From an uncultured Amylibacter sp. (lineage in GTDB: Bacteria > Pseudomonadota > Alphaproteobacteria > Rhodobacterales > Rhodobacteraceae), in assembly GCA_947497475.1 (NCBI GenBank), contig CANMGS010000006.1, forward strand, positions 1-62,086: a stretch of 62,086 nt of DNA, written 5' to 3'. The notes beneath the pieces were generated by a model. The model had not been told where the DNA came from. It did no database searches and saw nothing but the letters and a program-made list of their open reading frames with translations. The first letter of the stretch is position 1, and each line of letters starts with the position of its first letter. A program made the translations under genes and the position numbers. Positions 1 through 9,930 of this stretch are shown in pieces.

Positions 1-228
<228 letters not shown>

Positions 229-342
229 TCACCCGTGCTCCAACAGTCTTATACCCACCTAATATGCATTTTACTTGGATGGAAGCCCTAGACGTGTGTG
301 AATTTACTGTATTTGTTGAAATCTATCGCGTAATTCATTGGT

Positions 343-1233
343 ATGAGATATTTTCTGAGCATCTTATTATTGGCACTTGTCCCAACTGGGACATTGGCGC
401 AAGACATTGAAAGTAAAGAATTTTGCTCATCAGGAACACATGCAGATGTAGTCTGTATCAACCCTGATACCTTTGATGTGGACATCTGCACGGCGCTTGA
501 ACATTTTGCCAATCATTATGCATTAAACCCTGCTTTTTTCACGCGGCTGATTTGGCAAGAAAGTCGCTTTAAACCGAATGCACGCAGCTCCGCAGATGCT
601 ATGGGTATTGCTCAGTTTATTGCAAGCACAGCTGAAGCACGTGGATTGAAAGATCCTTTTAATCCTGCTGAAGCTTTAGATGCTTCTGCGCGTTACCTTG
701 CAGAATTGGAAAAAGACTTCGATAACTTAGGCTTAGCAGCAGCCGCTTATAATGCAGGGGAAACTGCAGCAGCTAATTTTCAGAAAAAAACAGCAGGGCT
801 GCCAAATGAAACATGGAAGTATGTGCAAATCATTACTGGGTTGGATGCGCGAACATGGCGTGATGCCCCGCCCGAAACCCATGATTTCAACCTGAAACAA
901 GGCGAAAGTTTTCAACAATCCTGTCTTGATTTGGCAGAAACACGTAAATTGGATTTGGACCGAGATTTTCAGCCACAATATAAGAAATGGGGCGTACAGT
1001 TAGCGGCAGGCAAAACACGTGATGCTGCGGCCATCAGTTATAAACACCGTTCCCGCCTGTGCAAACGTGCCATAAAAAACCGTAAACCTGATTATATATA
1101 TTCAAGCCCACAAGTGAAACTGAGACGTCCATCATATGTTGCACGGATCAGCTTTGACAGCAGAAGAAAGGCGAATACATTTTGTACCCGCCTTAAACAA
1201 TATCGTTGCTCGTGTGCTGTTTATAAAAACTAG
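343..1233 (+). CDS. Secreted lytic transglycosylase with C-terminal SPOR domain
   Basis: The 296-residue protein starts with a Sec signal peptide (hydrophobic residues 4-19, cleavage likely after ALA-Q near 20). An SLT (lysozyme-like) domain follows at about 58-165. The catalytic glutamate is probably Glu73 in WQESRF, with the downstream GIAQF and AAYNAGE motifs of family 1 transglycosylases. Such enzymes cleave the MurNAc-GlcNAc bond of peptidoglycan in the periplasm and leave a 1,6-anhydro product. The last ~80 residues begin WGVQLAAG and end SCAVYKN and resemble a SPOR fold, which binds denuded glycan at division sites; that part is inference. The gene is convergent with the flavoprotein gene at 1230 and overlaps it by 4 nt. 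A divisome-associated murein hydrolase is the most likely role. Confidence 0.85.
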   Translation: MRYFLSILLLALVPTGTLAQDIESKEFCSSGTHADVVCINPDTFDVDICTALEHFANHYALNPAFFTRLIWQESRFKPNARSSADAMGIAQFIASTAEARGLKDPFNPAEALDASARYLAELEKDFDNLGLAAAAYNAGETAAANFQKKTAGLPNETWKYVQIITGLDARTWRDAPPETHDFNLKQGESFQQSCLDLAETRKLDLDRDFQPQYKKWGVQLAAGKTRDAAAISYKHRSRLCKRAIKNRKPDYIYSSPQVKLRRPSYVARISFDSRRKANTFCTRLKQYRCSCAVYKN

Positions 1234-2927
1234 CTGATTTCTTCTGGGAAGTGCTTCATCACCAAACGAATTGGGTTTGGTGCTGCTTGACCTAAACCAC
1301 AGATAGATGCATCGACCATTGCTGATGAAAGTTCTTCCAACAACCCTTGATCCCAAGTGTCTTTTTCCATCAGTTTTACCGCTTTTTCACAGCCCACACG
1401 ACAAGGTGTACACTGACCACAGCTTTCATCTTCAAAGAACCGTAGCATGTTTAATGCTGCTTCTTTTGCGCTGTCTTTATCAGATAGAACAACAACAGCC
1501 GCAGAACCGATAAATGTGCCATGTGGCTGTAATGTATCGAAATCCAATGGGATATCATCCATGCTTGCTGGTAAAAGACCCGAAGATGGGCCACCCGGCT
1601 GATACGCTTTGAATGTATGGCCATCCAACATGCCGCCGCAATGATCTTCAATTAATTCTTTGATTGTCAAACCAGCATCAGCAATCACCACACCCGGTTT
1701 TTTAACGCGACCTGATACTGAATAGCTGCGCATACCTTTGCGACCATTGGCACCATGCGCACCGAACACATCGCCACCTTCACGTGCCACTTTGCAAATC
1801 CAGTAGAGCGTTTCGACGTTGTGTACCAATGTTGGACGATTAAAAATACCAACAGAGGCCACGAAAGGCGGGCGGTGACGTGGAATGCCACGTTTGCCTT
1901 CGATGCTTTCAATCATGGCACTTTCTTCGCCACAGATATATGCGCCTGCGCCACGACGCAGATCGATATAGCCTTTTTCAACGATGCCTGCGTCTTCTAG
2001 TTTTGCAATTTCTTTTGCCAAGAGGTCCAGAACAGCAGGATATTCGTCGCGCATATAAATGAAGCATTTTTCAGCTTCAACCGCCCAAGCAGCAATCAAC
2101 ATGCCCTCGAGGAATACATGTGGTTCGCGTTCTAGGAAGTAACGGTCTTTGAATGTGCCTGGCTCACCTTCGTCGCCGTTCACAGCCAAATAACGTGGAC
2201 CTTCGTTCATACGGACGAATGTCCATTTTTTACCTGATGGGAAACCAGCGCCGCCCATACCACGTAGACCACTTTCCAGAACTTCGTCTTGTAATTGATC
2301 TGGTGTTTTAGAACCGCCGCGCAAAGATTTCAGTTCGTCATAGCCGCCCTTGTCTGCGTAATCCAAGAATTCTTGATACTCTGGGATATGTGGGTGCGTG
2401 TCATCTGCTGCAATTGCTGTTTCTACTTTTTCAACAGTCGCATGATCAACGTGGTTATGGCCCAATTCCAAAGTTGGTGCTGTATCACAACGGCCCATGC
2501 ATGGCGCACGCAGAACACGAACTTCGCCTTTGCCGTTATATTTGGTGGCTAGATCACGCAGTAATTCCTCAGAACCTGCCAATTCACAGGCCAAGCTGTC
2601 ACAAACACGGATGGTTAAAGATGGTGGTGCGTCTTGCCCCTCTTTCACAATGTCAAAATGGGCATAGAAACTGGCAACTTCGTAAACTTCTGTTTGCGAA
2701 AGCTTCATCTCATCAGCCAAACCAGCCAAATGTTGTGAAGATAGGTGACCATAATGGTCTTGGATCAGATGCAAATGTTCGATCAATAAATCACGGTCGC
2801 GCGGACGATCGCCGAGCAATGCTTGCACTTCTTCCAGAGCATCCTCAGTAACCTGACGCCCTTTTGGGGTGTGGCGACCTTTGCCTTTACCCGATTTCCA
2901 AACACCTTTGCGTTCATCCAGTGCCAT
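1230..2927 (-). CDS. Fused NuoE/NuoF-like NADH-binding iron-sulfur flavoprotein (formate dehydrogenase beta-type)
   Basis: The 565-residue protein fuses two modules. Residues ~30-175 are a thioredoxin-like [2Fe-2S] domain of the NuoE/FdsG kind with Cys109, Cys114, Cys143 and Cys147 (CDSLAC and CMGRC). Residues ~200-560 are a NuoF/FdsB-type FMN- and NAD-binding domain with GMGGAGFPSGKKW, the GEESAMIESIEG region and a C-terminal [4Fe-4S] motif, ESCGQCTPCRVGC. Such subunits pass electrons between NAD(H) and an iron-sulfur chain in formate dehydrogenases, hydrogenases or complex I. AAGGAA lies about 8 nt before the ATG at 2927. No catalytic molybdoprotein, fdhD or other fds/nuo subunit is nearby, so the partner is unknown. 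It overlaps the convergent transglycosylase gene by 4 nt. Confidence 0.85.
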   Translation of the reverse strand: MALDERKGVWKSGKGKGRHTPKGRQVTEDALEEVQALLGDRPRDRDLLIEHLHLIQDHYGHLSSQHLAGLADEMKLSQTEVYEVASFYAHFDIVKEGQDAPPSLTIRVCDSLACELAGSEELLRDLATKYNGKGEVRVLRAPCMGRCDTAPTLELGHNHVDHATVEKVETAIAADDTHPHIPEYQEFLDYADKGGYDELKSLRGGSKTPDQLQDEVLESGLRGMGGAGFPSGKKWTFVRMNEGPRYLAVNGDEGEPGTFKDRYFLEREPHVFLEGMLIAAWAVEAEKCFIYMRDEYPAVLDLLAKEIAKLEDAGIVEKGYIDLRRGAGAYICGEESAMIESIEGKRGIPRHRPPFVASVGIFNRPTLVHNVETLYWICKVAREGGDVFGAHGANGRKGMRSYSVSGRVKKPGVVIADAGLTIKELIEDHCGGMLDGHTFKAYQPGGPSSGLLPASMDDIPLDFDTLQPHGTFIGSAAVVVLSDKDSAKEAALNMLRFFEDESCGQCTPCRVGCEKAVKLMEKDTWDQGLLEELSSAMVDASICGLGQAAPNPIRLVMKHFPEEIS

Positions 2928-3080
2928 TGGCCCATTCCTTATTCGTTTGTATGGACTATATGCAGCTTCAATGCGACAGACCAGAATAAATACGACACGA
3001 CAGACCTCATAAACGCGCTGCTGAGTTGAAAGATGGGGGATTTGTTTCTACTGTGCTCAAAAGTTTCTGAAACAGGTCAT

Positions 3081-4112
3081 ATGAATATACGAGCGGCCCT
3101 TTTTTTCACCATCACACTGATTCCTGTTCCACTGTTGCTTGGCGCAGGAATTTTTGGCGGTTTTTGGGTGCCTTTAGCGTTCCTGTATCTGACAGGATTT
3201 GCAATGATTTGCGACGAAGCCTTTGAGTTGGATTTTTCCAAAGGTGGTGACAGTTGGTTAGCACGACAGTTTCTGCCTATCTTGTTAAGTTTAGTTCATT
3301 TTTCGCTGTTGCCATTGGCCATTTATAGCCTTGTGAACTTAGACCTATCGTTTGTGTATAAGGCATTGTTATTCATGGCTTTTGGATTGTTTTTTGGTAT
3401 GATCAGCCATTCGAATGCGCATGAACTAATCCACCGTTCAAACAGGCTGCATCACCGTTTTGGCAAGTGGGCATTTATTTCTATGATGTTCGGCCATCAT
3501 ACCAGCGCCCATATGCTGGTGCATCATGTCCACGTTTGCACGCCTAAAGACCCAAATACGGCCCGTTTTAACGAGAGTTTCTACAGTTTCTTAAAACGTG
3601 CATCGGTTTTGGAATTCATCGAAGGGTTGCGTGCGGAGAGCAATCGCCTGAACAAACAAGGGATGAAGGCATTAAGCTTGCGCAATCCATATTGGCAATA
3701 TTGCATTGGAGCTCTTGGAATGATCCTGATCGCTTATTTGATTGCAGGGATTGCAGGTGTTTTCACATATGTTTGTCTTTGTGCTTATGCCCAATTACAA
3801 ATGTTAATGATTGATTATGTTCAGCATTACGGGTTGGAGCGTACGCAATTAGAAACTGGCAAATACGAACCTGTTTCATTGCATCACTCGTGGAATGCCC
3901 CCCATTGGTTCAGTGCGTTTATGACAATGAATGCACCGCGCCATTCGGATCATCATGCATCGCCTGCAAAACCTTATACAGAGCTTTCAGGGCATAGGGA
4001 TGAGGCGCCGCAACTGCCTTACTCTTTGCCAATAATGGCAGCGATTGCTTTTTATCCGCGCCGCTGGCGTAAAATTATGAACCCACGTGTTAAACAATGG
4101 CGAGAGATTTAA
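3081..4112 (+). CDS. alkB: AlkB-type alkane 1-monooxygenase (integral membrane di-iron hydroxylase)
   Basis: The product (343 residues from the ATG at 3081) has several hydrophobic membrane segments and the histidine boxes of AlkB: HELIHR, a central HHVHVCTPKDPNTAR stretch, and RHSDHH. It also has DYVQHYGLER, close to the NYxEHYGL signature that separates alkane hydroxylases from ordinary desaturases. AlkB enzymes use rubredoxin electrons and O2 to hydroxylate terminal carbons of alkanes in the inner membrane. No rubredoxin or rubredoxin reductase gene is adjacent. An upstream in-frame start at 3033 would add 16 residues. I prefer 3081 because homologues begin just before the first membrane helix. 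A small exported protein follows after 1 nt, so the two are probably co-transcribed. Confidence 0.85.
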   Translation: MNIRAALFFTITLIPVPLLLGAGIFGGFWVPLAFLYLTGFAMICDEAFELDFSKGGDSWLARQFLPILLSLVHFSLLPLAIYSLVNLDLSFVYKALLFMAFGLFFGMISHSNAHELIHRSNRLHHRFGKWAFISMMFGHHTSAHMLVHHVHVCTPKDPNTARFNESFYSFLKRASVLEFIEGLRAESNRLNKQGMKALSLRNPYWQYCIGALGMILIAYLIAGIAGVFTYVCLCAYAQLQMLMIDYVQHYGLERTQLETGKYEPVSLHHSWNAPHWFSAFMTMNAPRHSDHHASPAKPYTELSGHRDEAPQLPYSLPIMAAIAFYPRRWRKIMNPRVKQWREI

Positions 4113-4113
4113 T

Positions 4114-4509
4114 ATGTTGAAATATATAACTTTAATTTTGATTTCAATTGCACAGCCCAGCTTTGCCGAAACAATCGTAAGTCCAAATGAGTTTGAAAGG
4201 CTTTCAACGGGCAAAACACTTTATTTCAGTTTTGAAGGGCGGCCTTTTGGTGTGGAACAGTTCTTCAATGGCCGTCGCAGCAAGTGGCGCTTTGAGGATG
4301 GCAATTGCGAAGATGGTGAATGGTTTGCAGAGAACGATTTGATCTGTTTCAACTATGAAGGCAATTTGGAAACGCAATGCTGGCATTTCCTGAAAACCGA
4401 TGAGGGATATGGTGCACGTGCCGAAGGTGCTGCGCCAGATGAAATTCTGAAATTAGACCGTATTGATACGAAACCACTTTTGTGCAGCGCTGATGGATTA
4501 GCGGTTTAA
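4114..4509 (+). CDS. Small exported protein of unknown function downstream of alkB
   Basis: The 131-residue protein begins MLKYITLILISIAQPSFA, a clear Sec signal peptide, so the mature form is periplasmic. The mature part contains FGVEQFFNGRRSKWRFEDG followed by cysteine-containing segments (DGNCEDGEW, DLICFNYEG, TQCWHF, PLLCS), so two disulfides are possible. I recall a small family with this layout in Rhodobacteraceae, but I cannot assign a function. The ATG at 4114 lies one base after the alkB stop. An upstream start at 4087 would overlap alkB and displace the signal peptide, so it is less likely. The 3' end overlaps xseA by 4 nt tail to tail. Confidence 0.75.
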   Translation: MLKYITLILISIAQPSFAETIVSPNEFERLSTGKTLYFSFEGRPFGVEQFFNGRRSKWRFEDGNCEDGEWFAENDLICFNYEGNLETQCWHFLKTDEGYGARAEGAAPDEILKLDRIDTKPLLCSADGLAV

Positions 4510-5936
4510 AACAAGCTGCCTTGATCTTCTGGCGGCTTTTTGGGCTTCGCCTTTGGTTTTGGCTTTTCCTGAACCATAGGCGCATCTGTTTTAAAATGGC
4601 CGTCCTTGAATTGGATATCCAAAGGCCCTGCTCCTGATGCATCTTGCGCAGTGGAAATCAATGCCCCTTCACTATTGCGCACAACAGCATAACCGCGTTC
4701 AATCGTTGCTTCATAACCAAGTGTTTGGCGTAAACGTTCCAGTCCATCTAACTTGCTACGCCAACGTTCCACTTGTCGGCTAGCTGTATTGGTGAAATTT
4801 CCCGCGACGCGCTGTAAGGTTTGTTCTTTTTGGGAAATTGCTTGTTGTAAGGATTGCGGGCGCAATGCGGCTGCTTTTTGTGCCAATTGCACACGTTTTC
4901 CCTGCGCCATAGCTTGCAAAGCGCGTGGCAAACGGCCCGAAACCATATCTAAACGCTGCCCTTGCATAGCAACAATATCAACAGGGTTTGGCATTGCGCG
5001 CGATAAATCCCGCAAACGCTGGCCGCGCTGCGCAATACCATTCGCCAAAGCACGTACACGACGTTCTTCCATACCGGCAAGCCATGCGGCAAGTTCGGAA
5101 CGAACTGGCACAGACAACTCTGCTGCCGCAGTAGGTGTTGGTGCCCGTTGGTCAGACACGAAATCAATCAATGTTGTATCGGTTTCATGTCCAACGGCAG
5201 AGATTAAAGGAATATCACTGGCCGCTGCTGCACGCGCAACGTTTTCCTCGTTAAACCCCCATAGGTCTTCTATGGAGCCACCACCACGAGCCACAATAAT
5301 CAGGTCAGGACGCGGCATTGCCCCGCCTGGTGTCATTTTATTAAACCCTTCAATTGCAGCCGTCACTTCTGGTGCGCAGCGGTCGCCTTGCACTGCAACA
5401 GGCCAAATCAGAACTTTGCGGGGGAAACGGTCCCTCAAACGATGTAAAATATCACGAATGACAGCACCAGAAGGTGACGTCACCACGCCGATAACCTCTG
5501 GCAAATACGGGATGGGTTTTTTATGATCTAAATCGAACAAACCTTCTGCCGCCAAAGCTTTTTTGCGTTTTTCCAGCATCGCCATCAATGCGCCAACACC
5601 AGCAACGCGCAATTCCATCACGTTCATCTGGTATTTAGATTGCTTTGGAAACGATGTCAGCTTGCCAACGGCGATAACTTCCATACCCTCTTCGGGTTGG
5701 ACAGACAGCTTGGATGCCTGCCCTTTCCATGTCACCGCATTAAGAACAGCACCTTCATCCTTAAGGTCATAATAAATATGCCCTGATGCATAACGATTCA
5801 CACGCCCGATTTCGCCACGTATACGCACATGCGAAAATTCACCCTCGATCATGCGTTTTACCGCCCCAGAAATCTCTGAAACGCTAAATTCTGGCGCATT
5901 TGCACCCGGTTCTGGGTTGTCGATCAAATCAGACAC
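4506..5936 (-). CDS. xseA: Exodeoxyribonuclease VII large subunit
   Basis: The 476-residue protein has the XseA order: an N-terminal OB-fold nucleic-acid-binding domain (FSVSEISGAVKRMIEGEF, then VRIRGEIGRV and GHIYYDLKD), then the catalytic domain with GVVTSPSGAVIRDI, RGGGSIEDLW, SAVGHETD and RAPTPTAAAE, and a coiled-coil C-terminal region. With XseB it degrades single-stranded DNA to oligonucleotides during repair; xseB is not in the window. The longest reading frame begins at 5987. However, AAGGAG sits six bases before a GTG at 5936, which gives VSDLIDNPEPG, so I choose that start. It is divergent from purD, with 77 bp between. The C-terminal tail is lysine- and proline-rich. Confidence 0.95.
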   Translation of the reverse strand: MSDLIDNPEPGANAPEFSVSEISGAVKRMIEGEFSHVRIRGEIGRVNRYASGHIYYDLKDEGAVLNAVTWKGQASKLSVQPEEGMEVIAVGKLTSFPKQSKYQMNVMELRVAGVGALMAMLEKRKKALAAEGLFDLDHKKPIPYLPEVIGVVTSPSGAVIRDILHRLRDRFPRKVLIWPVAVQGDRCAPEVTAAIEGFNKMTPGGAMPRPDLIIVARGGGSIEDLWGFNEENVARAAAASDIPLISAVGHETDTTLIDFVSDQRAPTPTAAAELSVPVRSELAAWLAGMEERRVRALANGIAQRGQRLRDLSRAMPNPVDIVAMQGQRLDMVSGRLPRALQAMAQGKRVQLAQKAAALRPQSLQQAISQKEQTLQRVAGNFTNTASRQVERWRSKLDGLERLRQTLGYEATIERGYAVVRNSEGALISTAQDASGAGPLDIQFKDGHFKTDAPMVQEKPKPKAKPKKPPEDQGSLF

Positions 5937-6013
5937 ATGTGTCTCCTTGCACATCATCAAAAGCGACTTTAGAACGAGCGGCAACAAAGGCCAAGTCAGG
6001 AGCGCGTAAAAAC

Positions 6014-7276
6014 ATGAACATTCTTATTTTAGGGTCAGGTGGACGTGAACACGCTTTGGCTTGGGCCGTAAAACAAAACCCAAAATGTGACCGTTTGGTT
6101 TGTGCGCCTGGTAATGCTGGCATGGAAGCGATTGCGGATTGTTTGTCTGTGAATACAGAAGATGGTGCAGCAGTTGTTGCGCTTTGTCAGGCGGAAAAGA
6201 TCGATTTTGTTATCGTAGGTGCAGAAGCGCCATTGGCCGCGGGTGTTGCGGATGATTTACGTGCTGCTGGCATCACGACATTTGGCCCATCAGCCAAAGC
6301 TGCACTGTTAGAAGCATCAAAGGCTTTCACCAAAGAAGTTTGCGATGCCTGTAATGCTCCAACAGCGGCTTATGCCCGCTTTACAGAGCTAGAATCTGCC
6401 AAGGCTTATGTAACAGAACAAGGTGCGCCTATCGTTATCAAAGCGGACGGTTTAGCGGCTGGTAAAGGCGTAATCGTTGCAATGGAATTACAAGAAGCTT
6501 TAGACGGCTTGGATGAAATCTTTGGTGGTGCATTCGGTGATGCAGGTGCGGAAGTTGTCATTGAAGAGTTTATGGAAGGCGAAGAAGCAAGTTTCTTTAT
6601 CCTGTCTGACGGTAAAAACATTCTACCAATCGGCACAGCCCAAGACCACAAACGCGTATTTGACGGCGACGAAGGGCCAAATACAGGCGGCATGGGGGCC
6701 TATTCCCCTGCCCCAGTTATGACAGATGCGGTCACACAAAAAGCTTTGGATGAAATCGTGCAGCCTTGTGTGGATGAAATGGCGCGTCGTGGCACGCCTT
6801 ATCAAGGCGTTCTATATGCTGGTTTCATGATCAAAGACGGCCAACCTCGCCTTGTGGAATATAACGTGCGCTTTGGCGACCCTGAATGTCAGGTGTTGAT
6901 GATGCGTTTGGGTGCGCAAGCTTTGGACGCTTTGCACGCTTGTGCAGAGGAGCGTTTGGATACGGCGCAAATCAACTGGGCTGATGACCATGCAATGACG
7001 GTTGTATTGGCTGCAAATGGATATCCTGGGTCCTATAACAAAGGCACAGAGATCAAAGGTTTGGATACTTTAACATCTGACAGCAAAAACATGGTGTTCC
7101 ATGCGGGCACTAAATCTGAGGATGGCAAAACATTAGCCGTTGGCGGACGTGTGCTGAATGTGACAGCGCGTGGTAGTAATCTGCAAGAAGCCCGTGACCG
7201 CGCTTATGACATGATAGATCAGATCGATTGGCCAGAAGGGTTCCATCGCAAAGACATCGGCTGGCGCGCGCTCTAA
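6014..7276 (+). CDS. purD: Phosphoribosylamine-glycine ligase (GAR synthetase)
   Basis: The 420-residue protein starts MNILILGSGGREHALAW, the PurD N-domain motif. It continues with the ATP-grasp core (IKADGLAAGKGVIVA, EEFMEGEEASFF, HKRVFDGDEGPNTGGMG) and the C-terminal PurD motif EYNVRFGDPECQ. It joins phosphoribosylamine and glycine with ATP in the second step of de novo purine synthesis in the cytosol. CAGGAG lies about 10 nt before the ATG at 6014, which rules out the in-frame extension to 5900. The stop shares its last A with the ATG of the bestrophin gene (TAATG), so the two are translationally coupled. Confidence 0.97.
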   Translation: MNILILGSGGREHALAWAVKQNPKCDRLVCAPGNAGMEAIADCLSVNTEDGAAVVALCQAEKIDFVIVGAEAPLAAGVADDLRAAGITTFGPSAKAALLEASKAFTKEVCDACNAPTAAYARFTELESAKAYVTEQGAPIVIKADGLAAGKGVIVAMELQEALDGLDEIFGGAFGDAGAEVVIEEFMEGEEASFFILSDGKNILPIGTAQDHKRVFDGDEGPNTGGMGAYSPAPVMTDAVTQKALDEIVQPCVDEMARRGTPYQGVLYAGFMIKDGQPRLVEYNVRFGDPECQVLMMRLGAQALDALHACAEERLDTAQINWADDHAMTVVLAANGYPGSYNKGTEIKGLDTLTSDSKNMVFHAGTKSEDGKTLAVGGRVLNVTARGSNLQEARDRAYDMIDQIDWPEGFHRKDIGWRAL

Positions 7277-8157
7277 TGATTGTTCGCGACAAACCGGGCA
7301 TTTTGCAGCTGTTGTTTGACATGCGAGGTTCGGTTTTGCCGCGTATATTACCGCGCATTCTGGTCGTAACGATTCTGTCCATTATTGTCGTGTTAATCGA
7401 CGCTTCTGTCCTGACGTTGGCCCATACAAGCTCAGCTCCTTTTGCTGTGTTTGGTGTCGCGCTTTCGTTGTTTCTGGGCTTTCGCAATAATGCGGCTTAT
7501 GACCGTTGGTGGGAAGGTCGCAAACTTTGGGGGCAACTGGTTGCTGATATGCGATCGTTGGGGCGCGAAACAGAAATGTTTATCCCAGAAGATCAGATCA
7601 GAACCCGTATATTGCGTTTGGCACTGGCATTTATACATCTACACCGCATCAATTTGCGCAAGCTGACAGATTTCAGTGCCCCGAAACAGTGGGTGGATGA
7701 TGATTTTTCAAACGCGCCGCATCCGCCTTGTGCTGCCATGAACCAATTAAGCAAAGCGATTGCACAGTCCAGTGCCGATGGATTTGGGCTTAAAACATTA
7801 ATGGAACGGCTCGCCAATATATCTCTTGCACAAGCAGGCTGCGAACGTATTGCCAATACGCCTTTACCATATGTTTATTCTTTGTTGGTATTTCGCACGA
7901 CCTATCTTTACTGCCTGTTGATCCCTTTTGCGATGCTGGAAAGTGCTGGCTGGATGACACCTGTATTTGTTGCTGTCGTTGCTTATGTTTTCTTTGGTTT
8001 GGCAGAAGTCACCGAAGAACTTGCAGATCCGTTTGGGGAAACCGTGAATGGATTACCTTTGGATTCCACATGTCGCACAATCGAGATTAGCTTAGCTCCG
8101 CATTTGGATATTGAAGCGCCAGAACCGTTAAAACTGAAACGGTATTATTTAAGTTAA
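7276..8157 (+). CDS. Bestrophin-family (YneE-like) membrane channel protein
   Basis: The 293-residue membrane protein begins MIVRDKPGILQLLFDMRGSVL. It has a pair of N-terminal hydrophobic helices (IVVTILSIIVVLIDASVLTL and SSAPFAVFGVALSLFLGF), the RNNAAYDRWWEGRKLWG motif typical of the bestrophin/UPF0187 family, and two more hydrophobic helices near 215-260. The C-terminal DPFGETVNGLPLDS stretch is also characteristic. Bacterial members form pentameric ion channels in the inner membrane; the physiological ion is not certain. The start at 7276 uses the last A of the purD stop, so expression is probably coupled to purD. The 3' end overlaps the opposing 8154-8852 gene by 4 nt. Confidence 0.88.
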   Translation: MIVRDKPGILQLLFDMRGSVLPRILPRILVVTILSIIVVLIDASVLTLAHTSSAPFAVFGVALSLFLGFRNNAAYDRWWEGRKLWGQLVADMRSLGRETEMFIPEDQIRTRILRLALAFIHLHRINLRKLTDFSAPKQWVDDDFSNAPHPPCAAMNQLSKAIAQSSADGFGLKTLMERLANISLAQAGCERIANTPLPYVYSLLVFRTTYLYCLLIPFAMLESAGWMTPVFVAVVAYVFFGLAEVTEELADPFGETVNGLPLDSTCRTIEISLAPHLDIEAPEPLKLKRYYLS

Positions 8158-8851
8158 TCTTGGCAGTTTAAGGCTGACAGGATACTTTTAGGCTTAACGT
8201 AAGGTGTAAAGCTGCGCGACTTTATTTGGCTGTCTGTCAATGTAACAGAAACCACTTCGCTCCAATCACCACGCGCTAGGATCATTTCTGGCACTGCTCC
8301 ACAGTTGCGCACACCGCTTGCGATGAAATCCCAACCAATCTTGTGATTTGAAAACCCTTGTTTATTGGCTATCTCAGTAAGCTTACCATCTTTATAACTG
8401 ACGATCCGCAGTGTTTTTGCCAAATGCGGGCGGTCAATATAGGCGATATCAATTGCACCATCACCATTGAAATCAGCCACACCTATTGGTGCCAGCCAAC
8501 GGTTTGATGTGCCAATGTGAGGTGTTTCTGCAATTTTGCCTGTCTCATCATATATCGCAAGCGCTGCACCGCGGTGCACATCTGTTTCAATAACGATAAC
8601 TTCTGGAGCTCCATCCGCATCAACATCAGCCAAACGTGGCTGGGTATCTTCAAACACATGATCCGTTGGAAGTTGAAATTTATGGGTGTCCGTGGGTGTT
8701 TTAACAATCAGGCTGCCATATTCGATCGCATCGCCTAATACAGCATGTTTGTAGCGATCTGTCGGGTCGCTATATGTCGCGGATACAATATCCGCATAAA
8801 CAGGCGCAGCCATCATTCCCATGAATAGAACAATGGCTGACCGTATTATCA

Positions 8852-8852
<1 letters not shown>
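8154..8852 (-). CDS. Exported VCBS/FG-GAP-like protein
   Basis: The 232-residue protein has a signal peptide (MIIRSAIVLFMGMMAAPVYA). The mature part carries two short calcium-loop motifs of the FG-GAP/VCBS kind, ADVDADGAPEVIVIE and ADFNGDGAIDIAYID, each followed by beta-rich sequence. This suggests a partial beta-propeller in the periplasm. Two cysteines near the C-terminus (NCGAVPE and LNCQD) may pair. No function can be named. The ATG overlaps the stop of the upstream ferredoxin gene (TAATG), so the two are probably made from one mRNA. That pairing of an electron carrier with an exported protein is a positional observation, not evidence of a shared pathway. Confidence 0.75.
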
Positions 8853-9883
<1,031 letters not shown>

Positions 9884-9884
9884 A

Positions 9885-9910
9885 AAAGCCCTGCACAATG
9901 GCAGGGCTTT
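9885..9910. terminator. Bidirectional intrinsic terminator
   Basis: AAAGCCCTGC pairs with GCAGGGCTTT around a 6-nt loop (ACAATG). A-rich sequence flanks the left arm and T-rich sequence lies to the right, so the hairpin can work in both directions. It lies between the convergent peptidoglycan-binding gene and degP. Confidence 0.88.
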
Positions 9911-9930
9911 CAAAGTATATTTTTTAGATA

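Noticed and set aside
4753-5526. Plus-strand frame of 257 codons opposite xseA
   Set aside because: Arg/Cys/Ser-rich composition with no domain; the xseA reading is strongly supported across the same bases.
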